Shown here piece by piece: positions 1 through 7,370 of a stretch of 17,997 nt of DNA. The notes under the pieces are model-generated. The model was not told the DNA's origin. It saw only the letters and a list, made by a program, of their open reading frames with translations, and did no database searches. How positions within the stretch are numbered: the first letter of the stretch is position 1; every line of letters begins with the position of its first letter. This DNA is from CAZYSK01 sp964649415. Lineage in GTDB: Bacteria > Chloroflexota > Anaerolineae > B4-G1. A program made the position numbers and the translations under genes. The stretch is taken from contig CAZYSK010000102.1 in assembly GCA_964649415.1 (NCBI GenBank), positions 1 to 17,997 on the forward strand. The letters run 5' to 3'.

Positions 1-527
1 CGAACGCCTGCCCCCGTTTTCCTCACCCCTTTGTCCCCTCCGTGATACGCTCACATTCAGTCGCTTTGCGGCTTGGCAATCACCTTGACATGTCGTTGAA
101 TCCCGACCAGAGCACAACAAGGACACCGGCAAGCCGTCCCTGACGGTTATCTCCTCTTCCTCTTCCGGCTGCACGCTGCCTGCCCCGGCTATGATGGCCG
201 GGGCAGGCGACGCACCTTCCACATCATCGCACCAGGCATGCCATCTCAAAAGCCTTGAAGCCGTCTTGCCAACAGGACAGGGCGTCGTGGACCGGGGAAG
301 GGAGATCAAGCAGGGGCACTATCTAGGGAATCTCACATACCACAGAGATATGGCAGCGCCTTAAGCAGGCATCCGACGAGGAGCCACATCACCTGCGCAG
401 TCTCTCGGCAACGCATGGAGCGGCAAGGGCTCAAGTGAAGCAGGCAGGGAGAGAAACGCGGGTCTGGGTCACTGGCATCTCACAAACACAAACCCGGGCT
501 GGACGCACCGTGCGCACCGAATACCAT
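1..527. other. Region without a confident gene
   Basis: No convincing coding region is seen. It lies downstream of the last gene of the SPFH operon. One minus-strand frame stays open from about 318 to the left edge, and a GTG at 174 would start an acidic peptide beginning M-Q-P-E-E-E-E-E. It has no Shine-Dalgarno sequence, follows a strong hairpin directly and resembles no family I know, so I do not call it. Near position 1 the minus strand reads GGAGGGG and AAAGGGG, which could be the leader of a gene beyond the left edge. The only clear structure is the hairpin at 178-208. Confidence 0.5.
178..208. other. Perfect 12-bp inverted repeat (hairpin)
   Basis: GCCTGCCCCGGC (178-189) pairs perfectly with GCCGGGGCAGGC (197-208) around the 7-nt loop TATGATG. 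It is very GC-rich and would fold stably on either strand. Neither side carries a T-run, so it is not a textbook intrinsic terminator. It lies about 320 bp past the end of the SPFH operon and could be a processing or termination structure, or a dispersed palindromic repeat. Confidence 0.7.
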
Positions 528-1481
528 CTAAGCCACCGGCTTCAACAGGGCGATGGCATAGCCCTTCTCCTCTCCAATGACGTGCATCCCCGACGAGGTG
601 AAGCGAACGTCGCCCGTGTTGGCATCACGTTCAAACCGCCCTCCCACCCAATCCTCGCCTGTCCACAAGACCCCCAGTCCCTCTTTGGTGATCTGAGTCT
701 CTCTCCGCACGAGCGCATAGTCGCCCTTCTTGCTGGAGGAATCAAGCCAGCCATCCCTGGGCACAGGCAGTGCAAAGTGCACAGCGCCTGCTTTGAGTTC
801 CAACCTGCTCTTGGGCACACCGCTGAGGGGATGCAGATAGTAGGCACGGCCCTCGACGAGAAACTCTCCCGTCGCCACATATCCCACTACATTGGAGCGT
901 TCAAAGACGTCTCTGCTCGGCGCATCGGACAGGCACAGAATGGGAATGGAATCCAAGAGACGACAGATCTGCTCGAATCGCCTCGCGATCGCTGTGGCAA
1001 CGTCGGTCATGGCGCTCTGGATCTCCATGGCGACTCGTCCATAGAGAGTCTCCTCAAGCCGCGCGGCACTCCTGTCTTCAGCTTGGAGTCTCCGACAAGT
1101 ATCGAGTGCCTTCTGGTAGAACCATCGCGCGTTGTCTAGACGCCGCAGTGAGCGTTCGAGACGCGCTACCAACAGATACGCAACCATGGCATTGTGGCTG
1201 GAGCCGCCCATCCCGAAGACCTCGGCCGCGCGCCGGGCCAGGTCGGCCCCCTTGGCCAACTGCCCAACCCTTGCGTGTGCATCCGCCAGGTAGAGTTGAG
1301 CCAGCGCGGTGCCCGGTATGTCGTTCGCACGCTCGGCACAGCGCATAGCTGCGCGACAGTAGTGAAGTGCTTCGTCCTTGTCGGCGCGAGTCCAAGCTTT
1401 CGCGGCCCCGTCTAGAAGAACCTGGACCGGCTCTTCGGGACTAGGCCGTGCAAGAGACAACGGGTTGTTGATGTCAATCAC
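528..1481 (-). CDS. TPR-repeat protein with C-terminal LexA/S24-like domain, probably catalytically dead
   Basis: 317 residues, soluble, with no signal peptide or membrane segment. Residues about 20-150 are alpha-helical TPR-like repeats (for example the A-x-L-Y-L-A-D-A-H-A-R-V-G-Q and A-R-W-F-Y-Q-K-A-L-D segments). Residues about 190-317 look beta-rich and follow the order of the LexA/S24 peptidase fold: a V-V-G-Y-V-A-T-G-E strand, a P-R-D-G-W-L-D segment where G-D-S-M is expected, then K-K-G-D-Y-A-L-V-R-R matching G-D-x-V-x-V-R, and a final G-G-R-F-E-R where V-K-R is expected. The catalytic Ser and Lys are not visible, so a binding rather than proteolytic role is inferred. TPRs usually bind proteins; partners may be the SPFH proteins encoded just upstream. 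The start is GTG at 1481, 24 nt after the preceding stop, with only a weak GGTGG-type ribosome site. It is the last gene of the operon. The S24 assignment is by eye and needs structural confirmation. Confidence 0.8.
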   Translation of the reverse strand: MIDINNPLSLARPSPEEPVQVLLDGAAKAWTRADKDEALHYCRAAMRCAERANDIPGTALAQLYLADAHARVGQLAKGADLARRAAEVFGMGGSSHNAMVAYLLVARLERSLRRLDNARWFYQKALDTCRRLQAEDRSAARLEETLYGRVAMEIQSAMTDVATAIARRFEQICRLLDSIPILCLSDAPSRDVFERSNVVGYVATGEFLVEGRAYYLHPLSGVPKSRLELKAGAVHFALPVPRDGWLDSSSKKGDYALVRRETQITKEGLGVLWTGEDWVGGRFERDANTGDVRFTSSGMHVIGEEKGYAIALLKPVA

Positions 1482-1505
1482 CTGAACACCACCCCGGATC
1501 GCGCA

Positions 1506-2957
1506 CTATTCCTGATCCGCTTCACCGCTCGGGAGCGCATACTCCCGCTTGACCATATGCTGCAAGTACTCCAGCGTCCGGACTGCATCAAAGGGGACAA
1601 CGGCCCCCCGGCTGCGAATCCACGCCTGGCGCAGTGACTCGATGAACCGCATGGCGATGAACTCGGCCGACAGACTGGTACCCTGCTCGACGGCGTCCTG
1701 GAATCCCCGCGTGAGGGCCAGTATGATCTCCATCTGCGCATAGGCCCGGGCCAGGCCGCGCTCTCGGATCGCCTCCGCCTCCCCCTTCGCTCGCTCTTTC
1801 TGTGCCTCGCTTTTCCAGACCGCCTGCCAGCTCGCGACACGCCTTCTCTTCACCTCGTCCCGGATCTTGTCCGACGCCGGTTCCAAAGCGCCCATCCGCA
1901 CTTCCAGAACCTGCGCCCCGAACTCGCGGGCCGAGGCATCCAACCCCTGGCGAAGCCGCTCGGAAATCTCACCCCGTGGGTCACGCTCAGGTGCGTACGG
2001 CTCCAGCAGTTCGTCCAGCCGATAACCCGCGACAATGGTCCGCAGTGTACTGCCCACGTCGCTCATGACTCCCTCGGGCCAATGGTTGACGCGCCCCTGG
2101 CCTGTATCCAGCATGATCGAGCGCGAGTGGCGCTGCCCCGCCTGCGTCCAAGCCCACCGATAGACCGAGCGCAGAGCCCCACCGGACGGTGGGGACATGC
2201 TCGGCCGCGGGCGCGCCAACTGAAACCGTACCTGAACCTCGGCCCGTACAAGGATGCCGTCCCGGGTCAATGCCGTCGCTTCCTCGCTCCGCTCCTGCGG
2301 GCGCAGGTCCAGCACCTCACGGATGCGCTCAAAGCGCCGCAGGAAGACCGCCCCCGGCCCAGCGACCCGCACGAAGCGCCCGAACCGTTCCAGGACGATC
2401 GCGCTGTCGTTGAATACGACCACGTTGCCAGGGCCGCCAAAACGGGCGAGGGGCGTGTCCTGATGCTCTTCGCTTATCTGCCCTTCCCGCACCACCACGC
2501 TGGGATAGGGAGCAGCAGGTGGCGCCGAGAACGAGGACAGGCCCAGAATGCCGAAAATGTCCTTTCGCGAACCCGCACCCAGGTCAAGTGCAGAGCGGGG
2601 GGCGCGGCCAAACAGCAGTAGCCAAACGTATCCCAGAGCGGCGCGCCAATCGCCTATGTCGTAGACGTCTTGCACGAAGGCAACCGAAGCGGCAAACATA
2701 GCCACCAACCCCAACCACCCCGGCACCATCCCGCCCAAGCAGCGCCAGATACTCATGGCCGTCCCGCTGACTCGGGCGCGCACGAATTCCAGACCCCAAC
2801 CCAATACGACAATGGCCAACACCCCAGCCCCAAACAGCGCGAAGCGCATCAGGGTGCGGATCGTGTGACGCCTCGTCAACTCGCGCTGATCCGGGTACTC
2901 CTGCACCGACTCAGCGGCCCAGAAGTCCATGCCAAGTTGCCCAAGACTTGCAGTCAC
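1506..2957 (-). CDS. Membrane-anchored SPFH/Band 7 domain protein (operon copy 2)
   Basis: 483 residues. The N-terminus carries about three hydrophobic segments (near 36-58, 76-96 and 104-118). From about residue 175 comes an SPFH/Band 7 (stomatin-prohibitin) domain: the G-N-V-V-V-F-N-D-S-A-I-V-L-E-R-F-G-R-F entry, the V-A-G-P-G-A-V-F loop, a V-L-D-L-R-P-Q strand, and T-R-D-G-I-L-V-R-A-E-V-Q-V-R-F, a Band 7 signature. A charged helical region (E-A-Q-K-E-R-A-K-G-E-A-E-A-I) follows at about 400-440, as in the coiled coils that drive SPFH ring assembly. SPFH proteins scaffold membrane microdomains and regulate proteases or channels; the client here is unknown. The start is GTG at 2957. The GAGG ribosome site overlaps the TGA stop of the preceding gene, implying translational coupling. 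An in-frame ATG at 2930 is the alternative start but has a poorer ribosome site. Confidence 0.85.
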   Translation of the reverse strand: MTASLGQLGMDFWAAESVQEYPDQRELTRRHTIRTLMRFALFGAGVLAIVVLGWGLEFVRARVSGTAMSIWRCLGGMVPGWLGLVAMFAASVAFVQDVYDIGDWRAALGYVWLLLFGRAPRSALDLGAGSRKDIFGILGLSSFSAPPAAPYPSVVVREGQISEEHQDTPLARFGGPGNVVVFNDSAIVLERFGRFVRVAGPGAVFLRRFERIREVLDLRPQERSEEATALTRDGILVRAEVQVRFQLARPRPSMSPPSGGALRSVYRWAWTQAGQRHSRSIMLDTGQGRVNHWPEGVMSDVGSTLRTIVAGYRLDELLEPYAPERDPRGEISERLRQGLDASAREFGAQVLEVRMGALEPASDKIRDEVKRRRVASWQAVWKSEAQKERAKGEAEAIRERGLARAYAQMEIILALTRGFQDAVEQGTSLSAEFIAMRFIESLRQAWIRSRGAVVPFDAVRTLEYLQHMVKREYALPSGEADQE

Positions 2958-2966
2958 TTCGATACC

Positions 2967-4358
2967 TCAGTTACTCGCGGTCTCGCCCGTGCTACGGGAC
3001 TCACCCGCGGTGGCGCCAGGCTGCATCAAGAGACGCAATTGGCCCGGAATGCCCTGGGTGGTCGCCGGGAGCCACCGCTGGACGTCAGGCGACGCGGCCA
3101 TCTCATCCAGAACGTCAATGAAACGGAGGGCAATCACGTGGGGCGGGACGGGGGTCCCCGTATCCGCGAGTTGCTGGAATGCCTCCGTGATCGCCACGAT
3201 CATCTGGCGCTGCGCGTCCGCGCGGGCTTCCTCGATGAGCCGCGTGGCCTCCGCATCTCCCTGGGCCTCTCTTTCGAGCCTGCGTCGCTCCCAGCGCGCC
3301 GCCCAGCTTTCGACGCGCTGGTCAAGCACGCTCTCATCTTCAACCTCGATGTTGCCTATGCCAACGGCCAGGACGTGAACGCGCAGCGGCCCCAGGCTGG
3401 CCTGCAGATCCTTCGCCACCCGTGCGCGCAGCGCTTCACGGGCAGGTACCCCATCTCCGCTCTCGCTTTCCAAGAGCTGATCCAGAAGCATGCGGGCGAT
3501 CTCACCACGCAAGAGGTCGGCGGCCCGCTCGGTGACGAACTGATCCCACCCGATTTCCTTTCGCTCTTCCCCCTGCTCAGGGCCAACCCCCCGGGCCTGT
3601 ACGGCTGTGAACACGGCTTCCGGGTCGAACGAATACGCTCCCTCATCCATCGCCTTCCGACTGTCAAGCTTGAAGATGGCGAACATCATGACGCTGACCG
3701 GGATGCCATCACGTGTGAGCGCATGCACCGCCTTGCCGCAAACCTGAACGCGCAGATCTACCAGAGGGCCGGGTTGCTCCTTGCGCCTGGTGAAAACCAG
3801 TCCATGCCCACCGATCCGTGTGTAGTGCGTGCCCACCGTGAGGGGGATGGCATAGTGGCTGCTCGCCATCACAAAGCCAGGCCCGCCCTCGCGCAGCGAG
3901 GCCTTGCCATCCACGATCTTCTCGACTTCCCCGTCCTCTTCACGATAGAAGGGGTAGTTCAGGCCCCACATGTACGCGCGAAGCGTGCGCCCAGCCTTCT
4001 CCCGGTGCTCGCGGCGGGTGGGCATCGCCGGGAGGAGGAAAATGCCGCTGAAGCGGAGAGCCCGGCGGAACAGCCGCCACATCGGAAGGAAAAGTACGAG
4101 CGTGCCCAGGAGGCCCCATCCCACTGTGTGCCAGGACCAGAACAATACATCGTCACCGGCCACCGTCCGCCCTGCCGTCACCCCCATCATCAACGACCAG
4201 TCGAACGCGAACAGATAGCCAGCCGCGGTCAGCCGTCCACGCCGACCACCCAGGATGCCGTATTGGATGACGACCACGTGCACCAGCAGCAAGCCCAGCG
4301 GAACCAGGATGACCGTACCCTGTGTTTGGATTAGGAAGTCGAGCAGCACCTGGTCCAT
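2967..4358 (-). CDS. Membrane-anchored SPFH/Band 7-like protein (operon copy 1)
   Basis: 463 residues. Three hydrophobic segments (about 13-36, 43-62 and 75-98) precede a divergent SPFH-like domain at roughly 170-360, recognisable by G-G-H-G-L-V-F-T-R-R-K-E-Q-P-G-P-L-V-D-L and the T-R-D-G-I-P-V-S-V-M-M-F-A-I-F-K-L strand, which matches T-R-D-G-I-L-V in the next gene. A charged helix (W-E-R-R-R-L-E-R-E-A-Q-G-D-A-E-A) follows, then an I-A-L-R-F-I-D-V-L segment equivalent to I-A-M-R-F-I-E-S-L in the neighbour. The two proteins therefore share topology and domain order and look like diverged paralogues able to form a hetero-oligomer. The start ATG at 4358 has a strong AAGGAG site overlapping the TAG stop of the upstream gene. 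The lipids or partners bound are unknown. Confidence 0.82.
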   Translation of the reverse strand: MDQVLLDFLIQTQGTVILVPLGLLLVHVVVIQYGILGGRRGRLTAAGYLFAFDWSLMMGVTAGRTVAGDDVLFWSWHTVGWGLLGTLVLFLPMWRLFRRALRFSGIFLLPAMPTRREHREKAGRTLRAYMWGLNYPFYREEDGEVEKIVDGKASLREGGPGFVMASSHYAIPLTVGTHYTRIGGHGLVFTRRKEQPGPLVDLRVQVCGKAVHALTRDGIPVSVMMFAIFKLDSRKAMDEGAYSFDPEAVFTAVQARGVGPEQGEERKEIGWDQFVTERAADLLRGEIARMLLDQLLESESGDGVPAREALRARVAKDLQASLGPLRVHVLAVGIGNIEVEDESVLDQRVESWAARWERRRLEREAQGDAEATRLIEEARADAQRQMIVAITEAFQQLADTGTPVPPHVIALRFIDVLDEMAASPDVQRWLPATTQGIPGQLRLLMQPGATAGESRSTGETASN

Positions 4359-4359
4359 T

Positions 4360-5358
4360 CTACTCCTTGCGAGACACGCTCGTGATGCAGCCCCAGGCGT
4401 CCGCCTGCACCTCGTAGACGGTTCGTACGGAACGCTTGATGACCTGACCTGTGATGCTTTCCTCTTCCTTGGTGTCCGCTACGACCGCCGTCATCCGGAC
4501 CCCGCCATCATCCCTTCGATCCATCTCGTCCCAGGTCCAGACCCTTGATACCAGCCCCATCGTTGCGGATGTCCCCGTGTGGCGAGATTCCTCCAACGGG
4601 TTACCCCGTTGGGCAATGTGCTCGGCCTCACGTCGCACGACATCCACCAGCAGGGCCTCCCGCATGAAAATCGGCTGCGGCACGCGCTCATTCAGCCGTC
4701 TGGCATATTCCTCCGCCACCTTCGTCGAAGAATAGTAGGCTAGCGTGGGGGGAACCGAGACGTAGGCAATCAGACACATCAGAGGAAAAGCGCGCACAAC
4801 CCTCTCGCGGGTAGACAGGTCATGTTCCTGTTCAGGTGTTCCATCGATCTGTGAAGCACTCGACGAGTCATCAAACACAAACCAGTCTGCTAGTTCCCAC
4901 AGGAAGGAACTCCTCACCAGGAGGACTGTGAGAGCCCCTGTCACGACGATTGCGATAGCAGGCGCAAGAAAGGCCAAAGCCGGCCTCGCTGCCCCAGCTC
5001 TTCTCGCTTTCCCCCGCCTGACCCGTTGAAGCAAGGCATCCTCTCGCAGAGCGTAGCGGGCCGCGTAGACATCCTGGGCCGTTAGCACACTGAGAACGAC
5101 GGTGAGCAAGATGGCCAAGACCAGGAAGGGCGGCTTGACCCCTCCCCAAGGCCAGACAATACCAATCAAGCCGAAGAGCAATGCCCATCCGGCGATCACC
5201 CACGGCATGTAGAAATGAAGCGCGAGAAAACGCAGCAGCGGCCACCGCGTATTGCGTTCTCCACGCTGCCAATCCTCCCAGGCTCGATTATCGGCACCAC
5301 AACGCCCACAGGGACGCCCGGCTTCGTAGTATCCCTTGCAGACAATACATTCAGGCAT
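4360..5358 (-). CDS. N-terminal zinc-ribbon multi-pass membrane protein, function unknown
   Basis: 332 residues; first gene of the operon. The N-terminus has a C-x2-C-x9-C-x2-C zinc ribbon (Cys4, Cys7, Cys17, Cys20). Hydrophobic segments follow near 47-70, 76-95, 125-150 and 193-212. The hydrophilic C-terminal third (about 220-332) contains E-A-L-L-V-D-V-V-R-R-E-A-E and ends with a beta-rich part (R-T-V-Y-E-V-Q-A-D-A-W-G). I do not recognise the C-terminal domain. Zinc ribbons followed by membrane segments are common in bacterial membrane-associated proteins of unknown role. The start ATG at 5358 sits behind purine-rich GGGGGACAAGG. The gene is co-directional and almost contiguous with the two SPFH genes, so it is likely a component of the same membrane assembly. 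Confidence 0.8.
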   Translation of the reverse strand: MPECIVCKGYYEAGRPCGRCGADNRAWEDWQRGERNTRWPLLRFLALHFYMPWVIAGWALLFGLIGIVWPWGGVKPPFLVLAILLTVVLSVLTAQDVYAARYALREDALLQRVRRGKARRAGAARPALAFLAPAIAIVVTGALTVLLVRSSFLWELADWFVFDDSSSASQIDGTPEQEHDLSTRERVVRAFPLMCLIAYVSVPPTLAYYSSTKVAEEYARRLNERVPQPIFMREALLVDVVRREAEHIAQRGNPLEESRHTGTSATMGLVSRVWTWDEMDRRDDGGVRMTAVVADTKEEESITGQVIKRSVRTVYEVQADAWGCITSVSRKE

Positions 5359-5400
5359 GCGGCCTTGTCCCCCGCCTCCAACGTCACTGTTGTTGACTTT

Positions 5401-5429
5401 AGAATATCACAGATTCACCCCAAGGGCAA
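5401..5429 (-). promoter_or_regulatory. Candidate sigma70-type promoter of the SPFH operon
   Basis: On the minus strand TTGCCC (5424-5429) and TATTCT (5401-5406) are separated by exactly 17 nt; each matches the consensus at 4 of 6 positions. It lies about 43 bp upstream of the zinc-ribbon gene start and just downstream of the terminator that ends the preceding transcript. It is the best candidate for driving the four-gene operon, but rests on pattern matching alone. Confidence 0.45.
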
Positions 5430-5493
5430 GTGCTGTTGCCGAGCATCCGTCAGCCCCTCGCGCCAGGTGGAGAGATCAACTCGGGCCGGGTGC

Positions 5494-5536
5494 AGGAAGC
5501 AAAACAGCGGGAGGAGGCAATGCCTCTTCCCGCTGT
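5494..5536 (-). terminator. Intrinsic terminator after the small membrane protein gene
   Basis: 5504-5518 pairs with 5522-5536 over 15 positions around a 3-nt loop, with one imperfect pair (G-T on plus, so A-C on minus). On the minus strand the stem ends in CCCGCTGT and continues TTTGCTTCC, a short T-tract. It lies about 58 bp after the stop of the 95-residue membrane protein gene. It separates the desulfhydrase operon from the SPFH operon. Confidence 0.7.
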
Positions 5537-5593
5537 CTCTTACAGCCAGATAACGGACTCGATTACGCCAAATGGACCCCAGATAAGGACCAG

Positions 5594-5881
5594 CTACGAC
5601 ACCAAGTCGGATTGGAACTGCGGCACAGGCTGGGCCTCGCTTCGGACCTCCTCCAGCTCAAGCAGCCCTTCTCTCACCTCCAACCAGGCGCGCAGCCACG
5701 GCGCAAGCAGCGTCATACTGGCCGGAACCAACGTCACGCCAGCCAGATACAGCAGATACGGATGCGGCCCCACGATGCCCAGCAGACAGACGATACCGAT
5801 TGCGGGCAACAGCAGCCACAACGCCGCAGCGATCAGCGTATGCTCCGGGGTAATCACACATTTCGAAGTGATACGGTGCAT
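5594..5881 (-). CDS. Small two-to-three-pass membrane protein, function unknown
   Basis: 95 residues, with hydrophobic stretches at about 14-38 (L-I-A-A-A-L-W-L-L-L-P-A-I-G-I-V) and 42-64 (Y-L-L-Y-L-A-G-V-T-L-V-P-A), then a charged amphipathic tail rich in Glu (E-V-R-E-G-L-L-E-L-E-E-V). I recognise no family. It is judged real because the ATG at 5881 has a very strong ribosome site (GGAGGTGGAGG) and a terminator lies just past its stop. It is 85 bp downstream of the desulfhydrase gene on the same strand, so cotranscription is possible, but the 12-bp direct repeats lie in that gap. Confidence 0.72.
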   Translation of the reverse strand: MHRITSKCVITPEHTLIAAALWLLLPAIGIVCLLGIVGPHPYLLYLAGVTLVPASMTLLAPWLRAWLEVREGLLELEEVRSEAQPVPQFQSDLVS

Positions 5882-5927
5882 CCTCTAACCTCCACCTCCG
5901 ATCTCATAACCATGCTAGCAGCGATCT

Positions 5928-5969
5928 GTGTCATCATCCGTGTCACACAACGTGTCAACCGGCGTGTCA
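5928..5969 (-). repeat. Four GTGTCA direct repeats at exact 12-bp period
   Basis: GTGTCA begins at 5928, 5940, 5952 and 5964 on the plus strand (TGACAC on minus), exactly 12 bp apart; the last three are preceded by C. The bases between are unrelated. The last copy contains the complement of the desulfhydrase stop codon. Regular spacing near one helical turn with a conserved hexamer resembles an iteron or operator array. A role in expression of the small membrane gene downstream is speculative. Confidence 0.7.
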
Positions 5970-6938
5970 AAGCACCGGATACCCAAACAACCCCGCCGTC
6001 CCACCCGTGTGCCAGAACAACACGCGCTCCCCTGGATGGAACGCCCCCCGCCGGACCAGATCCAGGAGGCCGCCAAAGGCCCGGCCGGTGTAGACCGGGT
6101 CGAGCAGTATCCCCTCAGCGCGTGCCATGACGCGGATCGCGTCCCGCTCCAGATCGCCGATGACAGCGTACCCGCCGCCCACGTAGCCGTCGTCCACCGC
6201 GACGTCCGTGGGCGCGAACGTGAGGTCCAAGCCCAGGTGGTCCGCCGTAGCTGCCGCCAGGCCAGCAAGTAGGTGCCGGAGCGCGTCGGCCTCCAGGTCC
6301 ACGCTGATGCCTAGGAGCCGGCCATCGTACGCCAACGCGCGCGCCCCCACCATCAGCCCAGCCTGCGTGCCGCCGCTCGACGAGGGAATCACGATGTGGT
6401 CGAAATGCACGTCGCGCTCGGCGCACTGCGCTACGAGCTCCTCCATGGCAGCCATGTAGCCGCTGGCCCCGGTCGGGTTGCTCCCGCCGTAGGGGATGAC
6501 ATAAGGAGAATGTCCCGTCTCTTGCATCTCCTGAGCCACCTGCCCCATCACCTCGACCAGCGGCCGATCCCCTGCCCACACCACGTCCGCACCCAGCAGA
6601 CGATCCAGGAGCAGATTGCCCTGGGTCTGTGCCGGTTCCTCCCCTCGCAGCACCAGCGTGCTTTCCAGGCCAAACTTGGCCGCCGCCGCCGCGGTCTGGC
6701 GCGCGTGATTGGACTGGGCCGCACCGCCCGTGATGAGCACATCGGCCCGCCGTGCCAGCGCGTCGGCCACCAGGAACTCTAGTTTGCGGGCCTTGTTGCC
6801 GCCCGTCGCCAGTCCGGTCTGGTCATCCCGCTTGATCCACAGCTCGGGTCCACCCAGTTGCTCCGTCAGGCGCGATAATGGCTCCAGCGGGGTAGGCAGG
6901 TGGGCGATGGACACCCGGGCCAGTCTGTCGGTCAACAC
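5967..6938 (-). CDS. PLP-dependent D-cysteine desulfhydrase / ACC deaminase family protein
   Basis: 323 residues, the normal length of the family (COG2515). Known members split D-cysteine to pyruvate, sulfide and ammonia (DcyD), L-cysteate (CuyA) or 1-aminocyclopropane-1-carboxylate (AcdS); all are cytosolic PLP enzymes of fold type II. Visible motifs are W-I-K-R-D-D-Q-T-G near residue 35, T-G-G-N-K-A-R-K with Lys49 as the PLP Schiff-base lysine, G-G-A-A-Q-S-N-H-A-R with Ser76, Asn77 and His78 near the substrate carboxylate, P-S-S-S-G-G-T-Q-A-G for the PLP phosphate, and the C-terminal W-H-T-G-G-T-A-G-L-F-G-Y. Q-S-N-H fits the desulfhydrase branch better than plant-associated ACC deaminases, but substrate cannot be fixed from sequence. 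The start is GTG at 6938, chosen for the GGGAGGTGA site upstream and because the family N-terminus aligns there. Confidence 0.92.
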   Translation of the reverse strand: MLTDRLARVSIAHLPTPLEPLSRLTEQLGGPELWIKRDDQTGLATGGNKARKLEFLVADALARRADVLITGGAAQSNHARQTAAAAAKFGLESTLVLRGEEPAQTQGNLLLDRLLGADVVWAGDRPLVEVMGQVAQEMQETGHSPYVIPYGGSNPTGASGYMAAMEELVAQCAERDVHFDHIVIPSSSGGTQAGLMVGARALAYDGRLLGISVDLEADALRHLLAGLAAATADHLGLDLTFAPTDVAVDDGYVGGGYAVIGDLERDAIRVMARAEGILLDPVYTGRAFGGLLDLVRRGAFHPGERVLFWHTGGTAGLFGYPVL

Positions 6939-7089
6939 AGCGTCACCTCCCTGGTTTAGATTGCGCTCTCATGGACCTGCAACGCTACCGTAACACAGAT
7001 GAAACTCTGAAAATCCCAGTTCCAGGTTATACTTGCGTCATTACCAGTCGCCGGCGTGCCCGGACGGCACCTCGAACGACGTGCGGCAT

Positions 7090-7098
7090 ATTGTAGCA
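7090..7098 (-). promoter_or_regulatory. Extended -10 element toward the desulfhydrase gene
   Basis: The minus strand reads TGC-TACAAT, an extended -10 (TGN before a near-consensus hexamer). There is no clear -35; the hexamer 17 nt upstream is GTGGAC. It would give a leader of about 145 nt before the GTG at 6938. It is the best candidate in the gap, but weak evidence. Confidence 0.35.
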
Positions 7099-7192
7099 CA
7101 GACCGTCGAACTGTCCACGCGCGAAAGCGGGGCCTTCCTTGGCCTTGCACGAGGCGGCGGGTCAAGCCCGATAGTACGGCGGATCAAATCAA

Positions 7193-7201
7193 TGGTATAA
7201 T
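7193..7201 (+). promoter_or_regulatory. Extended -10 promoter for the subtilase gene
   Basis: TGG-TATAAT is a perfect -10 hexamer (7196-7201) with a TGN extension. The -35 region is not recognisable. Transcription starting near 7208 would make a leader of about 200 nt that includes all three hairpin repeats before the ATG at 7411. Confidence 0.5.
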
Positions 7202-7239
7202 GACTAGCAAATCCGTATGCAGGGCTCGCGGCAGATGCC

Positions 7240-7277
7240 GCGGACATTGACCCCGATCGTCTGCGGTCGGCTGCGTC
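7240..7277 (+). repeat. 38-bp dispersed repeat, copy A
   Basis: Starts GCGGACATTGACCCCGAT and ends CGGTCGGCTGCGTC. Its partner is at 14602-14639 on the minus strand; 36 of 38 positions are identical. It can fold as CCGATCG, loop TCTG, CGGTCGG with one wobble pair, whereas the partner copy has the fully paired CCGACCG form. Here it lies in the subtilase leader. Confidence 0.8.
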
Positions 7278-7286
7278 CGCGGACAA

Positions 7287-7311
7287 TGGGACCGCGGCCA
7301 TCCTGGCCGCA
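7287..7311 (+). repeat. 25-bp hairpin repeat, copy 1
   Basis: After TGGGACC comes a 7-bp stem GCGGCCA (7294-7300) and TGGCCGC (7304-7310) around the loop TCC, then A. It is identical to the copy at 7371-7395 except for one base on each arm of the stem, and those two bases pair with each other. Confidence 0.82.
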
Positions 7312-7370
7312 TCCGCACGTCCCACCAGATCGCCTCCGCGCAGGACAGTGAGTCCAACAAGGTCCGCACT

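Noticed and set aside
178..208. Intrinsic terminator at the left hairpin
   Set aside because: No T-run follows on either strand and the nearest gene end is about 320 bp away; kept only as a hairpin.
2670..4334. A 554-residue plus-strand open frame opposite the SPFH genes
   Set aside because: Low-complexity composition rich in His, Arg, Pro and Gln, and no family resemblance. The opposite strand encodes clear SPFH-like proteins with good ribosome sites; high GC content makes long antisense frames common.
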